64,000 nt of DNA from Pedobacter caeni (GCF_900129215.1 NZ_FQUQ01000005.1:186001-250000); one strand, 5' to 3'. Positions 34,925 through 45,200 are shown, counted from the stretch's first letter. Translations and numbers: made by a program. Notes: generated from the sequence alone by a model not told the origin.

Positions 34925-37900
34925 ATGAAATTTAATGCTTTTAACCTAGGTATGCCCAATTTGCGGCTACCAGATAAATTCTTATTAATTGTGAAACTGA
35001 TCATAATTATCTTTTTTGCCGGCCTGATGCAGGTAAGTGCAACTACCTTTGCGCAAAGGCTGACTTATGTAAAGAAAAATACCACCTTAGAACAGGTATT
35101 TCTGGAAATTGAAAAACAAACCGGTTTTCAGGTATTGTATTCGAACCAGAAAATTAATGATGCTAAAAAACTGGATGTCAGTTTCAGTAACTCCAATCTG
35201 GAAGAAGTCATGGAGTTTTGTCTTAAAAATCAACCCCTGACTTATAAAATCGAACAAAAAACCATCCTGATTAAAGACAAGAAATCATCTTCAGCAGATC
35301 AGCCTTTAATTGTTTTTGCAGTTACCTTAAAAGGAAGGATTACAGATGACAAAAATCTTCCCCTTGCTGGTGTAAACGTGAGCATAAAAGGGAAAAAGAT
35401 AGGGACTTCTTCAGATGCTGAAGGCAGGTATAGCCTGCTCGTGGATGGATCAGAAACCCTGGTCTTTAGCATGATCGGTTTTAAAACCCAGGAACTTTCC
35501 GTAAAAGGACTTACTGAATTAAACGTAAGGCTGGCCGAGAATGTTGGGGAACTGGAGCAATTGGTCGTGACCGGATATGGTAAAAAGAAAATCACAGAAC
35601 TGACGGGCGCTCTTAGTACCGTTAAAGGAGAAGAATTAATCAACGTTACTTCTTCCTCCATTCTGCAAAACATACAGGGAAAGATTGCAGGTATGATGGT
35701 GAGTAATCCGGGAGGGGATCCTGCTGGTAAAGCAAATCTCAGCGTAAGAGGGGTTGGATCTCTGGGTGGAACGACCTCTACACAACCTCTGGTGGTCATA
35801 GATGGATTGATACAGGATGCAGGGAACCTGGAAAATGTGAGCCCTAATGATGTTGAGTCTGTTACCTTGCTGAAAGATGCAGCTTCCACTTCTCTATATG
35901 GTTCCAGAGCAGCTAATGGAGTTTTGGTGATCACTACCAAAGGCACTTCTATGTCGGGCCTTACCAAACCTCAGATCAACCTGGAATCTAACTTCAGCTG
36001 GGAAAATCCTGTTTTTGGAAAATACAGGCTGATGAATAGTGCAGAACGCTATGACTTGATGAATCAGGCCTATTCCAACGACTGGAGAAATCAAAACCCC
36101 GGTAAAACAGAAGAGGAGTTACAAACGTATTTAAAAACGGTAATGCCCAATCAGCAGGATGCTTTATCACATGATACCGACTGGTTGCGGGAAGGTTACC
36201 GGACCGGTCAGACGCAACGTTATAATTTATCATTGGCAGGAGCCACAGACAAATTTATGTATTATGTTGGCGGAACTTACCATAAAGAGCTGCCGGTAGC
36301 CATTACCGATAAGTACGAAAAATATAGCCTCAGGGTAAATACTACCTATAAACCTTCTTCGAGATTAACGGTCACAACTGGTTTTAACGGCACATTTTCT
36401 CCCACACTGAGCTCAGGATTGAGCAATTATCGAACAGGAATATTGAGTGTCTTGCCATGGGATTATCCCCGCAACGAAGATGGAAGCTATCGCCTGGGAG
36501 GAAGCAATGATCCCAACTGGTATAGTAAAGGTGTTTTTAATCCTTTGTTTGCTACTCAGGAAGGCTTGAACAACGCGTTTGGAAAGGTATATATCGCCGG
36601 ACTGGATGCAAAAGTCAGCTATAGTTTCAATTCATGGCTGGATTTCTCCAGCTCCAACAGGATTACAGTTTTGAGTCAAAAGAACGGGCTATACGTTGAC
36701 CCATTGGACCTTTCATCAAACAGCCCTGGTGGAAGCTATTCCCGGAATGTGACTCAGAATGTAAATTACATCACTTCCAATATTTTATCCTTTAGAAAAC
36801 AATTCGGTTTACATGAGTTCAAAGGTCTTGCAGGGTTTGAGTTTAATGACATCCGTAATGAAGTAACAGGTGGGCGTACCATTAACATCAGTTCAGGTGT
36901 CCCATCACTGGCCTCCGGAACATTCCAGGGGATTACTGAAAATATTTCTGAGATGGCTTTTCTGTCTTATCTTTCTGAAGTAAACTATGGCTATGATAAT
37001 AGGTATTTTCTGTCAGGATCCTTCAGAAGAGATGGTTCGTCAAAGTTCGGGGCAAACAATAAATATGGTAACTTTTATTCCATTGGTGCTTCCTGGACCC
37101 TAAGTAATGAAGCGTTTTTAAAGGATAACAAAACCCTGAGTAATTTACGATTGAGGCTGAGCCATGGTACCACAGGTAATGCTGATCCGGTAGGTCCGTA
37201 TTCGATCTATGGAGTGTATGATTATGTGCCTGGAGGTAATCAATATGATGGTAAGGCGGGGATCATCCCTGGACCTACGGATGATAATCCTGATTTACAC
37301 TGGGAAATACAACGTATGACAAACATTGGCCTGAATATCGGTTTATGGAAACGGCTCAATCTAACTATAGATCTTTACAATAAAACAAATACCAATATTT
37401 TAAGGACAGTTCAGGCACCAATAACAAGTGGTGTACAGGGGGTGGTGAAAAACATCGGAAAAATCTCCAATAAAGGGGTCGAAATGGAATTGAACTCATT
37501 GAATTTAGATGGTAGGGTAAAATGGTCGACTGGTCTTAATGTTGCATTTAACAGGAACAAACTCCTGTATTTAACTGATGTACCTTTTATTTTACCTAGT
37601 ACAGGCGGATTTATTACTGCTCCGGGTTATGCAATAGGTTCGATCTATGGCATCGTTTATAAAGGCGCAGATCCGGATACAGGTAAACCTTCCTATGAGA
37701 AGATTGATGCTGATGGGAATAAAAGCAACACGCTCAATATCAAGGAAGCAACATTGCAGGTACTGGGGTCACAACAACCTGATTTTACCGGAGGGTTGAG
37801 CAATTCAGTCAGTTATAAAGGACTTACGTTAAGTGTTCTGGTAAATTTTGTGTCTGGTCTGAAGATCGACAATCAATTACGAAATAGCCTGTTTAATGTT

Positions 37901-38290
37901 GCCCTGGAGGCAGATGGAGCTTCAAGAACCAGAAATAATGTGGTCCTTCCTGATGGACAGACCCGCTGGCAGAAAAAAGGAGATCAGGCTTATGCACCTG
38001 CAGCTACGCTAATCGGATATGCGGATGCCAGAGGATACCTGACCACCCGGTTCATAGAAAATGCAAGTTACATGAGGATCCGGAACATCAGGCTTGATTA
38101 TAGTCTGCCTTCAAAATGGACAGACAAAGCGAAAATCCAGCGGGCAAGATTTTACCTCTCCGCGGATAATGTATTTACGATCACGAAGTTCAGCGGTTTG
38201 GATCCGGACGTAGGGGGAGCTACTTCAGAAAGCACAGCCAAATATCCAATCAACAGAAAAATAACCCTGGGCATGAACCTGACTTTTTAA
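34925..38290 (+). CDS. SusC/RagA family TonB-linked receptor with STN domain
   Basis: 1121 residues. Signal region to about 44 (ending TTFAQ), an STN signalling domain (about 50-115, LEQVFLEIEKQTGFQVLYS), CarboxypepD_reg-like domain (about 133-215), plug (about 225-345, VTGYGKKK and SVRGVGSLGG) and a 22-strand barrel to MNLTF. It imports oligomeric substrate with its SusD partner, and the STN domain signals to FecR. The genes FecR, SusC, SusD and three TlpA proteins are co-directional. There are no glycosidases or proteases next to it, so the substrate is not evident; the TlpA genes hint at a peptide or thiol-bearing compound. Confidence 0.93.
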   Translation: MKFNAFNLGMPNLRLPDKFLLIVKLIIIIFFAGLMQVSATTFAQRLTYVKKNTTLEQVFLEIEKQTGFQVLYSNQKINDAKKLDVSFSNSNLEEVMEFCLKNQPLTYKIEQKTILIKDKKSSSADQPLIVFAVTLKGRITDDKNLPLAGVNVSIKGKKIGTSSDAEGRYSLLVDGSETLVFSMIGFKTQELSVKGLTELNVRLAENVGELEQLVVTGYGKKKITELTGALSTVKGEELINVTSSSILQNIQGKIAGMMVSNPGGDPAGKANLSVRGVGSLGGTTSTQPLVVIDGLIQDAGNLENVSPNDVESVTLLKDAASTSLYGSRAANGVLVITTKGTSMSGLTKPQINLESNFSWENPVFGKYRLMNSAERYDLMNQAYSNDWRNQNPGKTEEELQTYLKTVMPNQQDALSHDTDWLREGYRTGQTQRYNLSLAGATDKFMYYVGGTYHKELPVAITDKYEKYSLRVNTTYKPSSRLTVTTGFNGTFSPTLSSGLSNYRTGILSVLPWDYPRNEDGSYRLGGSNDPNWYSKGVFNPLFATQEGLNNAFGKVYIAGLDAKVSYSFNSWLDFSSSNRITVLSQKNGLYVDPLDLSSNSPGGSYSRNVTQNVNYITSNILSFRKQFGLHEFKGLAGFEFNDIRNEVTGGRTINISSGVPSLASGTFQGITENISEMAFLSYLSEVNYGYDNRYFLSGSFRRDGSSKFGANNKYGNFYSIGASWTLSNEAFLKDNKTLSNLRLRLSHGTTGNADPVGPYSIYGVYDYVPGGNQYDGKAGIIPGPTDDNPDLHWEIQRMTNIGLNIGLWKRLNLTIDLYNKTNTNILRTVQAPITSGVQGVVKNIGKISNKGVEMELNSLNLDGRVKWSTGLNVAFNRNKLLYLTDVPFILPSTGGFITAPGYAIGSIYGIVYKGADPDTGKPSYEKIDADGNKSNTLNIKEATLQVLGSQQPDFTGGLSNSVSYKGLTLSVLVNFVSGLKIDNQLRNSLFNVALEADGASRTRNNVVLPDGQTRWQKKGDQAYAPAATLIGYADARGYLTTRFIENASYMRIRNIRLDYSLPSKWTDKAKIQRARFYLSADNVFTITKFSGLDPDVGGATSESTAKYPINRKITLGMNLTF

Positions 38291-38314
38291 GTCGGAATTT
38301 AAATATTTTCAATC

Positions 38315-39763
38315 ATGAGATTAAAAATCCATACTTATAGTGTCTTGTTATTAACAACCATGTTTTTAACTGCCTGCAACAAGAAGCTGGACCTGCGTCC
38401 TGAAACAAGTTTAGACAAAGATAAGGCACTTTCCGGTGAAGCCAACCTTAGGTTGGCCACCAGCGGCAATTACAGTTTGCTGAAAGATGACAACTACATA
38501 GCCACTTTTTTTCATTTGATCGAATCCGCTACAGATAATGTGGAAGCAACTTCCGTATTCGATCCCGGAGGTACCAGACAGTTTGCCGCATATTCATTTG
38601 ATCATAATCCAACCATGTTCAATACCATAAACCTGTATTCAAAAGCTTATGGTTTGATCAGAGCTGCAAATAATGTGATTCAAGCCATTCCGGAAGATGC
38701 GAACCCGGTTTTGTTGCAGTTAAAAGGTGAAAATCTTTTTATGAGGGCATTTGCCTACCAGTCGTTGGTAAAAATATTCGGCCGTCCTTATGTACAAGAT
38801 AATGGGAACCGTCCGGGAGTAGTGATTGTTGATAAATCCGGGCCAACCTTAGAGCGTCCCGCAAAACGCCAGACAGTAAAAGAGGTCTATGATTTTATGA
38901 TTGCTGACTTGCTAAAGGCAGAAGCTTTGATGACCATTGATAACAACAATGCTTTTGCGTCCAAATATGCAGCTCAGGCTATGCTGTCGTCTGTGTACTT
39001 GAATATGGGGAACAATGCAAAGGCAATAGAATATGCCGATAAACTGATTCTGGCGACCAGCAGATTTAACCTTACACAAGGTGATGCTTACAAAAGCTAT
39101 TTTTCTACCAACCATAGTACCGATAAAGAAACGATATTTTGCATTAAAAATCTGGATGGAACAGGTGGTGGCTTCTTTTATTTTAATCAGAGTTATACCG
39201 TAGAGAAGTTCGCAGCAGTATCGAAACCTTTTTGGGATTTGCTGAACGAAGGAAACGGAGATTTACGCAAAAATTTCTATAAAGCACTGAAGACCTCAAA
39301 TGGGGATACCTGGAATTTCACGACCAAATATGTGCAGAATCCAGCCTTAAATACTACCGAAAAGGTAAGCTCTCCGCCAATTTATCGCCTTGCTGAAATG
39401 TACCTCAACAGGGCTGAAGCCAATGCGAAACTCGGAAAAGATCAACTGGCCATCGATGATGTTAATGTGATCCGTAAACGTGCAGGATTAACAGGTACTG
39501 ATTTGTATGCAGTAGGGAACCTGCGTGGCCGGAGTACGGTATTACAGGTCGTGCTTGAAGAGCGCAGGATCGAATTCGCTTTTGAAGGTGGTATCCGGAG
39601 AGATGATTTATGGCGAAATAACCTGCCCATGATCAGGAACTATGCTAAACAAGGGATCCCGGGTTCGAACCTCACTGTTCAGCCAACGGACTTGCGTGTG
39701 GTTTATTTTCTTCCATTGACGGAAACCAATGGTGTGACCAATTCTTTAGAACAAAACCCTTAA
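38315..39763 (+). CDS. RagB/SusD family nutrient-binding lipoprotein
   Basis: 482 residues with lipobox LTAC (C21). The N-terminal SusD-like region (about 25-210) and C-terminal RagB/SusD domain (about 260-480, IYRLAEMYLNRAEANAKLG and LEERRIEFAFEGGIRRDDL) are both complete. It caps the SusC barrel at the cell surface and binds the ligand. It starts 24 bases after susC. Confidence 0.93.
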   Translation: MRLKIHTYSVLLLTTMFLTACNKKLDLRPETSLDKDKALSGEANLRLATSGNYSLLKDDNYIATFFHLIESATDNVEATSVFDPGGTRQFAAYSFDHNPTMFNTINLYSKAYGLIRAANNVIQAIPEDANPVLLQLKGENLFMRAFAYQSLVKIFGRPYVQDNGNRPGVVIVDKSGPTLERPAKRQTVKEVYDFMIADLLKAEALMTIDNNNAFASKYAAQAMLSSVYLNMGNNAKAIEYADKLILATSRFNLTQGDAYKSYFSTNHSTDKETIFCIKNLDGTGGGFFYFNQSYTVEKFAAVSKPFWDLLNEGNGDLRKNFYKALKTSNGDTWNFTTKYVQNPALNTTEKVSSPPIYRLAEMYLNRAEANAKLGKDQLAIDDVNVIRKRAGLTGTDLYAVGNLRGRSTVLQVVLEERRIEFAFEGGIRRDDLWRNNLPMIRNYAKQGIPGSNLTVQPTDLRVVYFLPLTETNGVTNSLEQNP

Positions 39764-39802
39764 TCGGGAACTAAATCGCTAATCGTAAAATTAAATCTTG
39801 TA

Positions 39803-40951
39803 ATGATGAAAAATCTATTCATATACGTTTTACTGTTGTGTGGCCTGGCAGGTCATGCACAGCAAAAAGATAATTTTAAACTTTCCGGACAGCTAAAAAA
39901 TCCGGACGCTGATTTTATTTACCTGAGCTATCAGGGAGAATCCGGCGCAAGAGTTCTGGACAGTGCCAGAATTACCAATGACTCATTTTTATTCAAAGGC
40001 CGTTTAAAGGAACCAACAATGGCTTATTTATATGGGAAATTAAAAAGCAAAAGCATGGATGACCCTAATTATACCTATGTGTTTTTAGAACCTGGCTCCA
40101 TGACCATAAACCTTAAAGCAGGGGATTTTAAAAACGCCACAATGAAGGGTTCAGCTACTCAGGACGAACAAATCGCATTGGATAAATCGAAAGAAGGCAT
40201 CCGCAAAGAGCAACAGCCTTTTCTGGATGCTTACCGTAAAGAAAAAGATCATGAAAAAGCTGCAGAAATCAGAGAACAATTTGAACCCTTTAATGCAAGA
40301 ATGGACATCATCGATTATGCTTATTTCAAAGCACATCCGGATTCTTATTTAACAGCTTATCTCATGCGCTTTAAAATGTCTAAACTTAATGCTGTTGAAG
40401 CAAAACAATTCTATAATAGCTGGACGGATAGGATCAAACAAAGCAGTTATGGGAAAGCGATTGCAGAGGAGATTAAGAAACTGGTGAGTGGCTCAGCGGG
40501 CAGCGTTGCTGCACCTTTTACAGCAAAAGACATCAACGGAGAAGCACTAAGCCTTTCTGATTTTAAAGGAAAAAAATATGTGTTGCTGGACTTCTGGGCC
40601 AGTTGGTGTGTGCCTTGTCGCAAAGGAAATCCGCATTTGATCTCTGCCTATGGGAAATATAAAGACAAAGGTCTGGAGATCATTGGCGTTTCTGACGATG
40701 ACCGCGCTCCGGAGGCCTGGAGAAAAGCAGTAGAACAGGATAAAATCGGAATCTGGAAACACGTGCTGAGAGGCCTGAAACGTACTGCTACTGGTTATGA
40801 TACCTCAGAAAGCATTAGTGATACCTACGGCATCCATACCTTACCCACCAAAATACTGGTGGACAAAAATGGAGTCATCGTAGGCCGTTATGGTGGCGGT
40901 GGCGAAACCGACGAAGCAATGGATCGAAAACTTGCAGAGATCTTTAATTAA
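39803..40951 (+). CDS. TlpA-like thiol-disulfide oxidoreductase with DUF4369 domain (copy 1)
   Basis: 382 residues with a signal peptide (about 1-19). The N-terminal DUF4369 domain (about 25-125) is followed by a helical linker (about 125-230) and a thioredoxin-like domain with C269-C272 in FWASWCVPCRKG and a cis-proline in HTLPTKILVDK. It lies 39 bases after susD in the same direction. It is closely related to the next gene, with long identical blocks, so the two arose by tandem duplication. It probably reduces disulfides in the periplasm for the SusCD system. Confidence 0.88.
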   Translation: MMKNLFIYVLLLCGLAGHAQQKDNFKLSGQLKNPDADFIYLSYQGESGARVLDSARITNDSFLFKGRLKEPTMAYLYGKLKSKSMDDPNYTYVFLEPGSMTINLKAGDFKNATMKGSATQDEQIALDKSKEGIRKEQQPFLDAYRKEKDHEKAAEIREQFEPFNARMDIIDYAYFKAHPDSYLTAYLMRFKMSKLNAVEAKQFYNSWTDRIKQSSYGKAIAEEIKKLVSGSAGSVAAPFTAKDINGEALSLSDFKGKKYVLLDFWASWCVPCRKGNPHLISAYGKYKDKGLEIIGVSDDDRAPEAWRKAVEQDKIGIWKHVLRGLKRTATGYDTSESISDTYGIHTLPTKILVDKNGVIVGRYGGGGETDEAMDRKLAEIFN

Positions 40952-40977
40952 GTGTTCCAGCCTAAGAAAAAATGATC

Positions 40978-42108
40978 ATGAAAAAAATAACAATAATGCT
41001 GGCGGTTCTGCTGTATACTGCGAGCTGTTTTTCACAGCAAGGACAGACCTTTACCTTAAAAGGGAAGGCAACAGGAGGTTTGACAGGTATAGTATACCTG
41101 AGGTATCTTGATGCAGATGGAAAAATGAAACTGGATAGCAGTACCCTGCAGAACAATTCTTTTTTCTTTAAGGGACGGATATCGGAACCGGCAATAGCAA
41201 ATTTTTATGGACGATTGAAAACGCAGTCGGTTGAGGATCCGAATACCACCCAAATATTTTTGGAGCCCACTGAAATGAACATTACAGTTGCTAAAGATCA
41301 ATTTAAAAACCTCGTGATGAAAGGTTCCAAATCTCAACAGGAAATGGAATCTTTAGCCTTGCTGAAGAAACCCATCAGAAAAGAGATGGAACCAGTGCTG
41401 GAACGGTTGAGAAAAGAAAAGGACCATGAGAAGGCCGCAGAAATCAGGGATAGCCTGGAGCCATTTAATAAAAGGGAGGGAAAGATAGAAGATGATTTCT
41501 TTGCTTCGCATCCTGATTCTTACGTGACAGCATACATGATGCGCTATAAAATGGGTGAGCTCAATCTTGCTCAGGCTGAACAAATATACAACAGCTGGAC
41601 TTCCAGAATCAAGGAAAGCAGTTATGGAAAAGAAACCCTCAAAGAAGTCAATGCGCTTAAAGGAGGATCTCCGGGGGCTGTAGTACAGATGTTCAGCGCT
41701 AAAGACATCAATGGAGCAGTACTTAACCTTGCTGATTTTAAAGGGAAGAAATATGTGCTACTGGATTTCTGGGCAAGCTGGTGTGTCCCTTGTCGCAAGG
41801 GCAATCCACATCTTTTAGGACTTTACCGCAAGTATAAAGACAAAGGTCTGGAAATTGTCGGAGTTGCAAGTGACGACCGTACTCCGGATGCCTGGAGAAA
41901 AGCCGTGGAAAAAGATGGGATAGGTGTGTGGAAACATGTGTTGTCAGGACCTGACAGAGGCAGTAGAATCGGGGAATCCTTCGGGATCCATACTTTGCCT
42001 ACAAAGATTCTGGTGGATAAAAATGGAATAATTGTAGGTCGTTACGGTGGGAATGGAGAAAGTGATGAGGCCATGGATAAAAAAATGTCAGAACTTTTTG
42101 GTAAATAA
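40978..42108 (+). CDS. TlpA-like thiol-disulfide oxidoreductase with DUF4369 domain (copy 2)
   Basis: 376 residues from the ATG at 40978; an ATG two codons earlier is also possible. Signal peptide about 1-20, DUF4369 (about 25-125), helical linker, and a thioredoxin domain with the pair C269-C272 in FWASWCVPCRKG. It shares blocks such as KGKKYVLLDFWASWCVPC and GIHTLPTKILVDKNG with copy 1. It starts 26 bases after copy 1. Role as for copy 1, presumably for a different partner. Confidence 0.88.
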   Translation: MKKITIMLAVLLYTASCFSQQGQTFTLKGKATGGLTGIVYLRYLDADGKMKLDSSTLQNNSFFFKGRISEPAIANFYGRLKTQSVEDPNTTQIFLEPTEMNITVAKDQFKNLVMKGSKSQQEMESLALLKKPIRKEMEPVLERLRKEKDHEKAAEIRDSLEPFNKREGKIEDDFFASHPDSYVTAYMMRYKMGELNLAQAEQIYNSWTSRIKESSYGKETLKEVNALKGGSPGAVVQMFSAKDINGAVLNLADFKGKKYVLLDFWASWCVPCRKGNPHLLGLYRKYKDKGLEIVGVASDDRTPDAWRKAVEKDGIGVWKHVLSGPDRGSRIGESFGIHTLPTKILVDKNGIIVGRYGGNGESDEAMDKKMSELFGK

Positions 42109-42143
42109 TTGCGGGAACTGACAGATAAAAACAACAATCTGAT

Positions 42144-43292
42144 ATGAACATAAAAAATACAATATTACTATTGATGGTAGTTTTTGCCTTCAATAAGGTA
42201 ATGGCACAGAATAAAAATGAACTCATCGTTTTTCAGGGAACTGCAAATTCGAAATACAATGGTGAATACGTACACATTTACAACAATATGCTGGGTAAAA
42301 TGCACGACAGTGTCCAGGTGGTAAATGGAACATTTACTTTTAAAAAAAGCTTTATAGAACCAGGCATGTATAGCTTTTATAGTGGTTTTGAACTGAGAAC
42401 AAAAGGTGGGTATGCTCCTTTTTCAGTTCTGGTGGACCGTCCTTCAACGTTGCAGTTGAAGGCAGATATGGAAAGCTTCAGCGGAACTTCGGTAAAGGGA
42501 TCTGATGCACAAGAAATCTATGAATCCTTCTCTGAAAAAATAAATGAAGAGAGAAATAAAATGATGGATGAACTCGTTTCGAAGTATGGCAAAGAGCTGG
42601 TGAATAGCCGCAATCCGGATACCAGCAGTCAGCAGTATAAGGACCTGGAAAGGGATTACAAGCTAAAAAAGGCGAATTATGATCAACATGTTGCGGAGCA
42701 ACTGGACGGATTGATTCATAAAAAACCGGGTTCATTTGCTGCTATTGTTTTGCTATCCAGAAATTCAAGAATCTTAAGTCTGGCTAAGTTGGAGGAATTG
42801 TATCAGGTCCTTTCTCCTTTATACAAAAAGGGATATTTTAAGGAGGGTATAGTTGACCATATTTCCGGACAGAAAAGATCTGCAATCGGGAGTATAGTGA
42901 GTGATTTTACATTGGAGGATCCACAAGGGAAGGCGCTCAGGTTCAGTTCCCTTAAAGGTAAGTATGTGCTGATCGATTTCTGGGGCAGTTGGTGTGGCCC
43001 ATGTCATGTTGCTTTTAAGGAGCTCAGACAAATTTATAGTAAGTATCGGGGCGATCGCTTCGAGATTTTAGGAATTGCCACAGAATCCGATAGGAATGCC
43101 TGGGTTAAAGACATTGAAAAGGAAAAGCTTCCCTGGATGCAAATGTTAGATGTAAAAGGAGAGGGCAATGTATCTTTAAAGAAGTTCGCTGTCGATAAAT
43201 ACCCCACTACAGTACTAATCGACCCTGAAGGTAAGATTATTGGCAGAGACTTGTCTGTAGAAGAACTGCATAAAAAGTTAAGCCAGCTATAA
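42144..43292 (+). CDS. TlpA-like thiol-disulfide oxidoreductase (copy 3, divergent)
   Basis: 382 residues with a signal peptide (1-21, ending VMA). A DUF4369-like N-domain, a long charged helical linker (about 120-225) and a thioredoxin domain with C284-C287 in FWGSWCGPCHVAF. It is clearly related to the two preceding genes in layout but much more diverged in sequence, with the redox loop CGPC instead of CVPC, so its redox potential and partner probably differ. It closes the SusCD locus, before a strong terminator. Confidence 0.87.
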   Translation: MNIKNTILLLMVVFAFNKVMAQNKNELIVFQGTANSKYNGEYVHIYNNMLGKMHDSVQVVNGTFTFKKSFIEPGMYSFYSGFELRTKGGYAPFSVLVDRPSTLQLKADMESFSGTSVKGSDAQEIYESFSEKINEERNKMMDELVSKYGKELVNSRNPDTSSQQYKDLERDYKLKKANYDQHVAEQLDGLIHKKPGSFAAIVLLSRNSRILSLAKLEELYQVLSPLYKKGYFKEGIVDHISGQKRSAIGSIVSDFTLEDPQGKALRFSSLKGKYVLIDFWGSWCGPCHVAFKELRQIYSKYRGDRFEILGIATESDRNAWVKDIEKEKLPWMQMLDVKGEGNVSLKKFAVDKYPTTVLIDPEGKIIGRDLSVEELHKKLSQL

Positions 43293-43323
43293 AATAGTAT
43301 AAAGCAAAAAATACGATTAAAAT

Positions 43324-43359
43324 AAAAAGGCAGTTTTCCTATCGAAAACTGCCTTTTTT
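43324..43359. terminator. Bidirectional terminator after the SusCD/TlpA locus
   Basis: Perfect 15-bp stem AAAAAGGCAGTTTTC/GAAAACTGCCTTTTT, 5-base loop, with T-tract. It also stops minus-strand transcription from the Mla operon, whose last gene ends at 43427. Confidence 0.9.
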
Positions 43360-43426
43360 ATGAAGAGTCTGAAGAGGATATCTCTGAGAATAACCTTTCT
43401 AAATGATTTCAGTTACAACCTGATTC

Positions 43427-44422
43427 TTACTGTTTTTCCGCTGCTTTTGCAGCCTCAGCTTCTGCTTTCGCTTTTTTCTTAAAGAATCCTCTTAACAGGA
43501 AGTTATGTTGTAAAGCTTCCATATTCTGATCCAGTTTCTTGCTGCTGCCTTCCAGGTTCTGCATGATCGCCTTGATCTGATCTGCCGTTTTCTGGTCGTT
43601 TAACAACATTCCTGCTGCATTGTCTGACTGTGTCAGTTTTGAAGAAGCTTTGTTTAAGTTCTCCGTCATTGCTGCTGCTGAACTTGCTGTTTTCTTCAAT
43701 TCATTTACCGAAGCCTGAAGCTGTGAAAATACCATCGTATCAGTCAGCATTTTATCAGCCAAGCCTCCTTTGGTATTTATTTTCTTTGTAAATGCATTCA
43801 GGTCTACCGCCATTTTATTGGCAGATTCTGTGGTCACTTTTAAATTTTGTACGATCGCTTTGAAATTGTCTGCGATTTGCTGATCGGCAAGCAAAGCTCC
43901 TGCAGCACCTTTTCCTTCTACCAGATTTTTCGCCAGGATTTTAAAGTCTGAGGTTACATCTACCAGGTTTTTATTGTTTACCTGGAAGGTTTTCATGATG
44001 TCATCTGTGGAAAGAGCGTTGCTTGCTTTCAGGCGGTCACCATCTTCTACAAAAGGAAATTTAGGTGTTCCACCGGTGACCACAATAATTTTGTTTCCGA
44101 TTAATCCATCAGAGCTGATCGTTGCAGTTGCATCTTTATGGATATATTTATGTGCTTCTTCTTCAATATTCAGGAATACCTGTACCTGTGAAGTTCCGAA
44201 GAACTGAATCTTTCTGATTGTTCCGATTTTTACTCCTGAAAACCAAACGTTGTTTCCTGCTTTTAGTCCCTGGATATCATTAAAAACAACATCAACAGTG
44301 AAGCTCTTTATAAATGACTTTTTTTGACTCCCCAGCGTAAATATTCCTAGTACAAAAATAACCAACCCAAGGGCTACGAATACCCCCACTGTTACTTTGC
44401 GACGCGTGTCTGTTACCTGCAT
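43427..44422 (-). CDS. MlaD-family MCE protein of a lipid ABC transporter
   Basis: 331 residues. One N-terminal membrane helix (about 9-29, VGVFVALGLVIFVLGIF) anchors a single MCE domain (about 38-115, FNDIQGLKAGNNVWFSGVKI), followed by a long helical tail (about 150-300) with repeated Leu-Asn-Lys/Thr heptads that may form a tube or coiled coil. It binds phospholipid in the periplasm. The C terminus is rich in Ala, Lys and Glu. It is 4 bases after the ATPase gene, the last gene of the Mla-type operon. Confidence 0.9.
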   Translation of the reverse strand: MQVTDTRRKVTVGVFVALGLVIFVLGIFTLGSQKKSFIKSFTVDVVFNDIQGLKAGNNVWFSGVKIGTIRKIQFFGTSQVQVFLNIEEEAHKYIHKDATATISSDGLIGNKIIVVTGGTPKFPFVEDGDRLKASNALSTDDIMKTFQVNNKNLVDVTSDFKILAKNLVEGKGAAGALLADQQIADNFKAIVQNLKVTTESANKMAVDLNAFTKKINTKGGLADKMLTDTMVFSQLQASVNELKKTASSAAAMTENLNKASSKLTQSDNAAGMLLNDQKTADQIKAIMQNLEGSSKKLDQNMEALQHNFLLRGFFKKKAKAEAEAAKAAEKQ

Positions 44423-44426
44423 ATTG

Positions 44427-45200
44427 TTATTGTATAAAATTATAATCGTAAAATGGTTTCACCCGTTCATCACTGGTGTTAAATACTTCGTCAAAGGTTC
44501 CCTGACGTTCAAATTTGCCGTCCAGCAGCATGGCTACCCTGTTGCCCACTGCTTTTGCACAGGTGAGGTCATGGGTGATGACAATAGAGCTGGTATGGAA
44601 ACGTTCCTGTACTTCGTTGATCAGGCTGTTGATTTCCAGACAGGTAATTGGATCTAATCCGGCAGTAGGTTCATCATAGAGCATTACTTCCGGCTGGAGG
44701 ATCAGGGTTCTGGCAATGCCCACCCTTTTTCTTTGTCCGCCGGAAAGTTCCGAAGGCATCTGATTGATCGTTTGTAATAGCCCCACCGCATCAAGCACTC
44801 TTTCTACCGCCTGGTTTACTTCTCCTTTGGTCAGCCTGCGCTGATTTCTTACCAATGGGAATTCCAGGTTTTGCCTTACCGTCATACTATCATAGAGTGC
44901 CGAGTTCTGAAAAGAAAAGCCCACTTTCAGGCGTAAGGCCAAAAGTTCTTTATAGCTGATCTGATCTACATGCTGCCCCAATACTTTTACTTCTCCTTCA
45001 TCAGGACTGAGCAGTCCAACGAGTATTTTAATTAAGACCGACTTTCCTGTTCCTGATTTTCCAAGTACAACGAGGTTTTCGCCTTTATAAAGATCCAGGT
45101 CGACCCCTTTAAGCACATCATAGCTGCCAAAGGATTTATAGAGCCCTTTTACTTCAATTACTTTTTCCTGATCGATACTGGTTGTTTTCTTTTGTTCCAT
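44427..45200 (-). CDS. MlaF-family ABC transporter ATPase
   Basis: 257 residues. Walker A GKSGTGKS (47-54), Q-loop in FSFQNSALYDSM, ABC signature LSGGQRKR, Walker B VMLYDEPTAGLD, and switch histidine in ITHDL. It powers phospholipid movement with the permease MlaE and the MCE protein. It sits between them, with gaps of 11 and 4 bases. A MlaA, MlaB or MlaC gene is not in the window; Bacteroidota operons often lack the last two. Confidence 0.93.
   Translation of the reverse strand: MEQKKTTSIDQEKVIEVKGLYKSFGSYDVLKGVDLDLYKGENLVVLGKSGTGKSVLIKILVGLLSPDEGEVKVLGQHVDQISYKELLALRLKVGFSFQNSALYDSMTVRQNLEFPLVRNQRRLTKGEVNQAVERVLDAVGLLQTINQMPSELSGGQRKRVGIARTLILQPEVMLYDEPTAGLDPITCLEINSLINEVQERFHTSSIVITHDLTCAKAVGNRVAMLLDGKFERQGTFDEVFNTSDERVKPFYDYNFIQ

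Noticed and set aside
35299..35967. 222-codon minus-strand reading frame inside susC
   Set aside because: It lies antisense to the conserved CarboxypepD and plug regions of susC; its composition (Ser/Thr/Pro-rich) is that of a shadow frame and it has no start context or domain.
39803..42108. Tandem TlpA genes as a sequence or assembly artefact
   Set aside because: The copies differ throughout at the base level, with different linkers and spacers, so they are a real old duplication.
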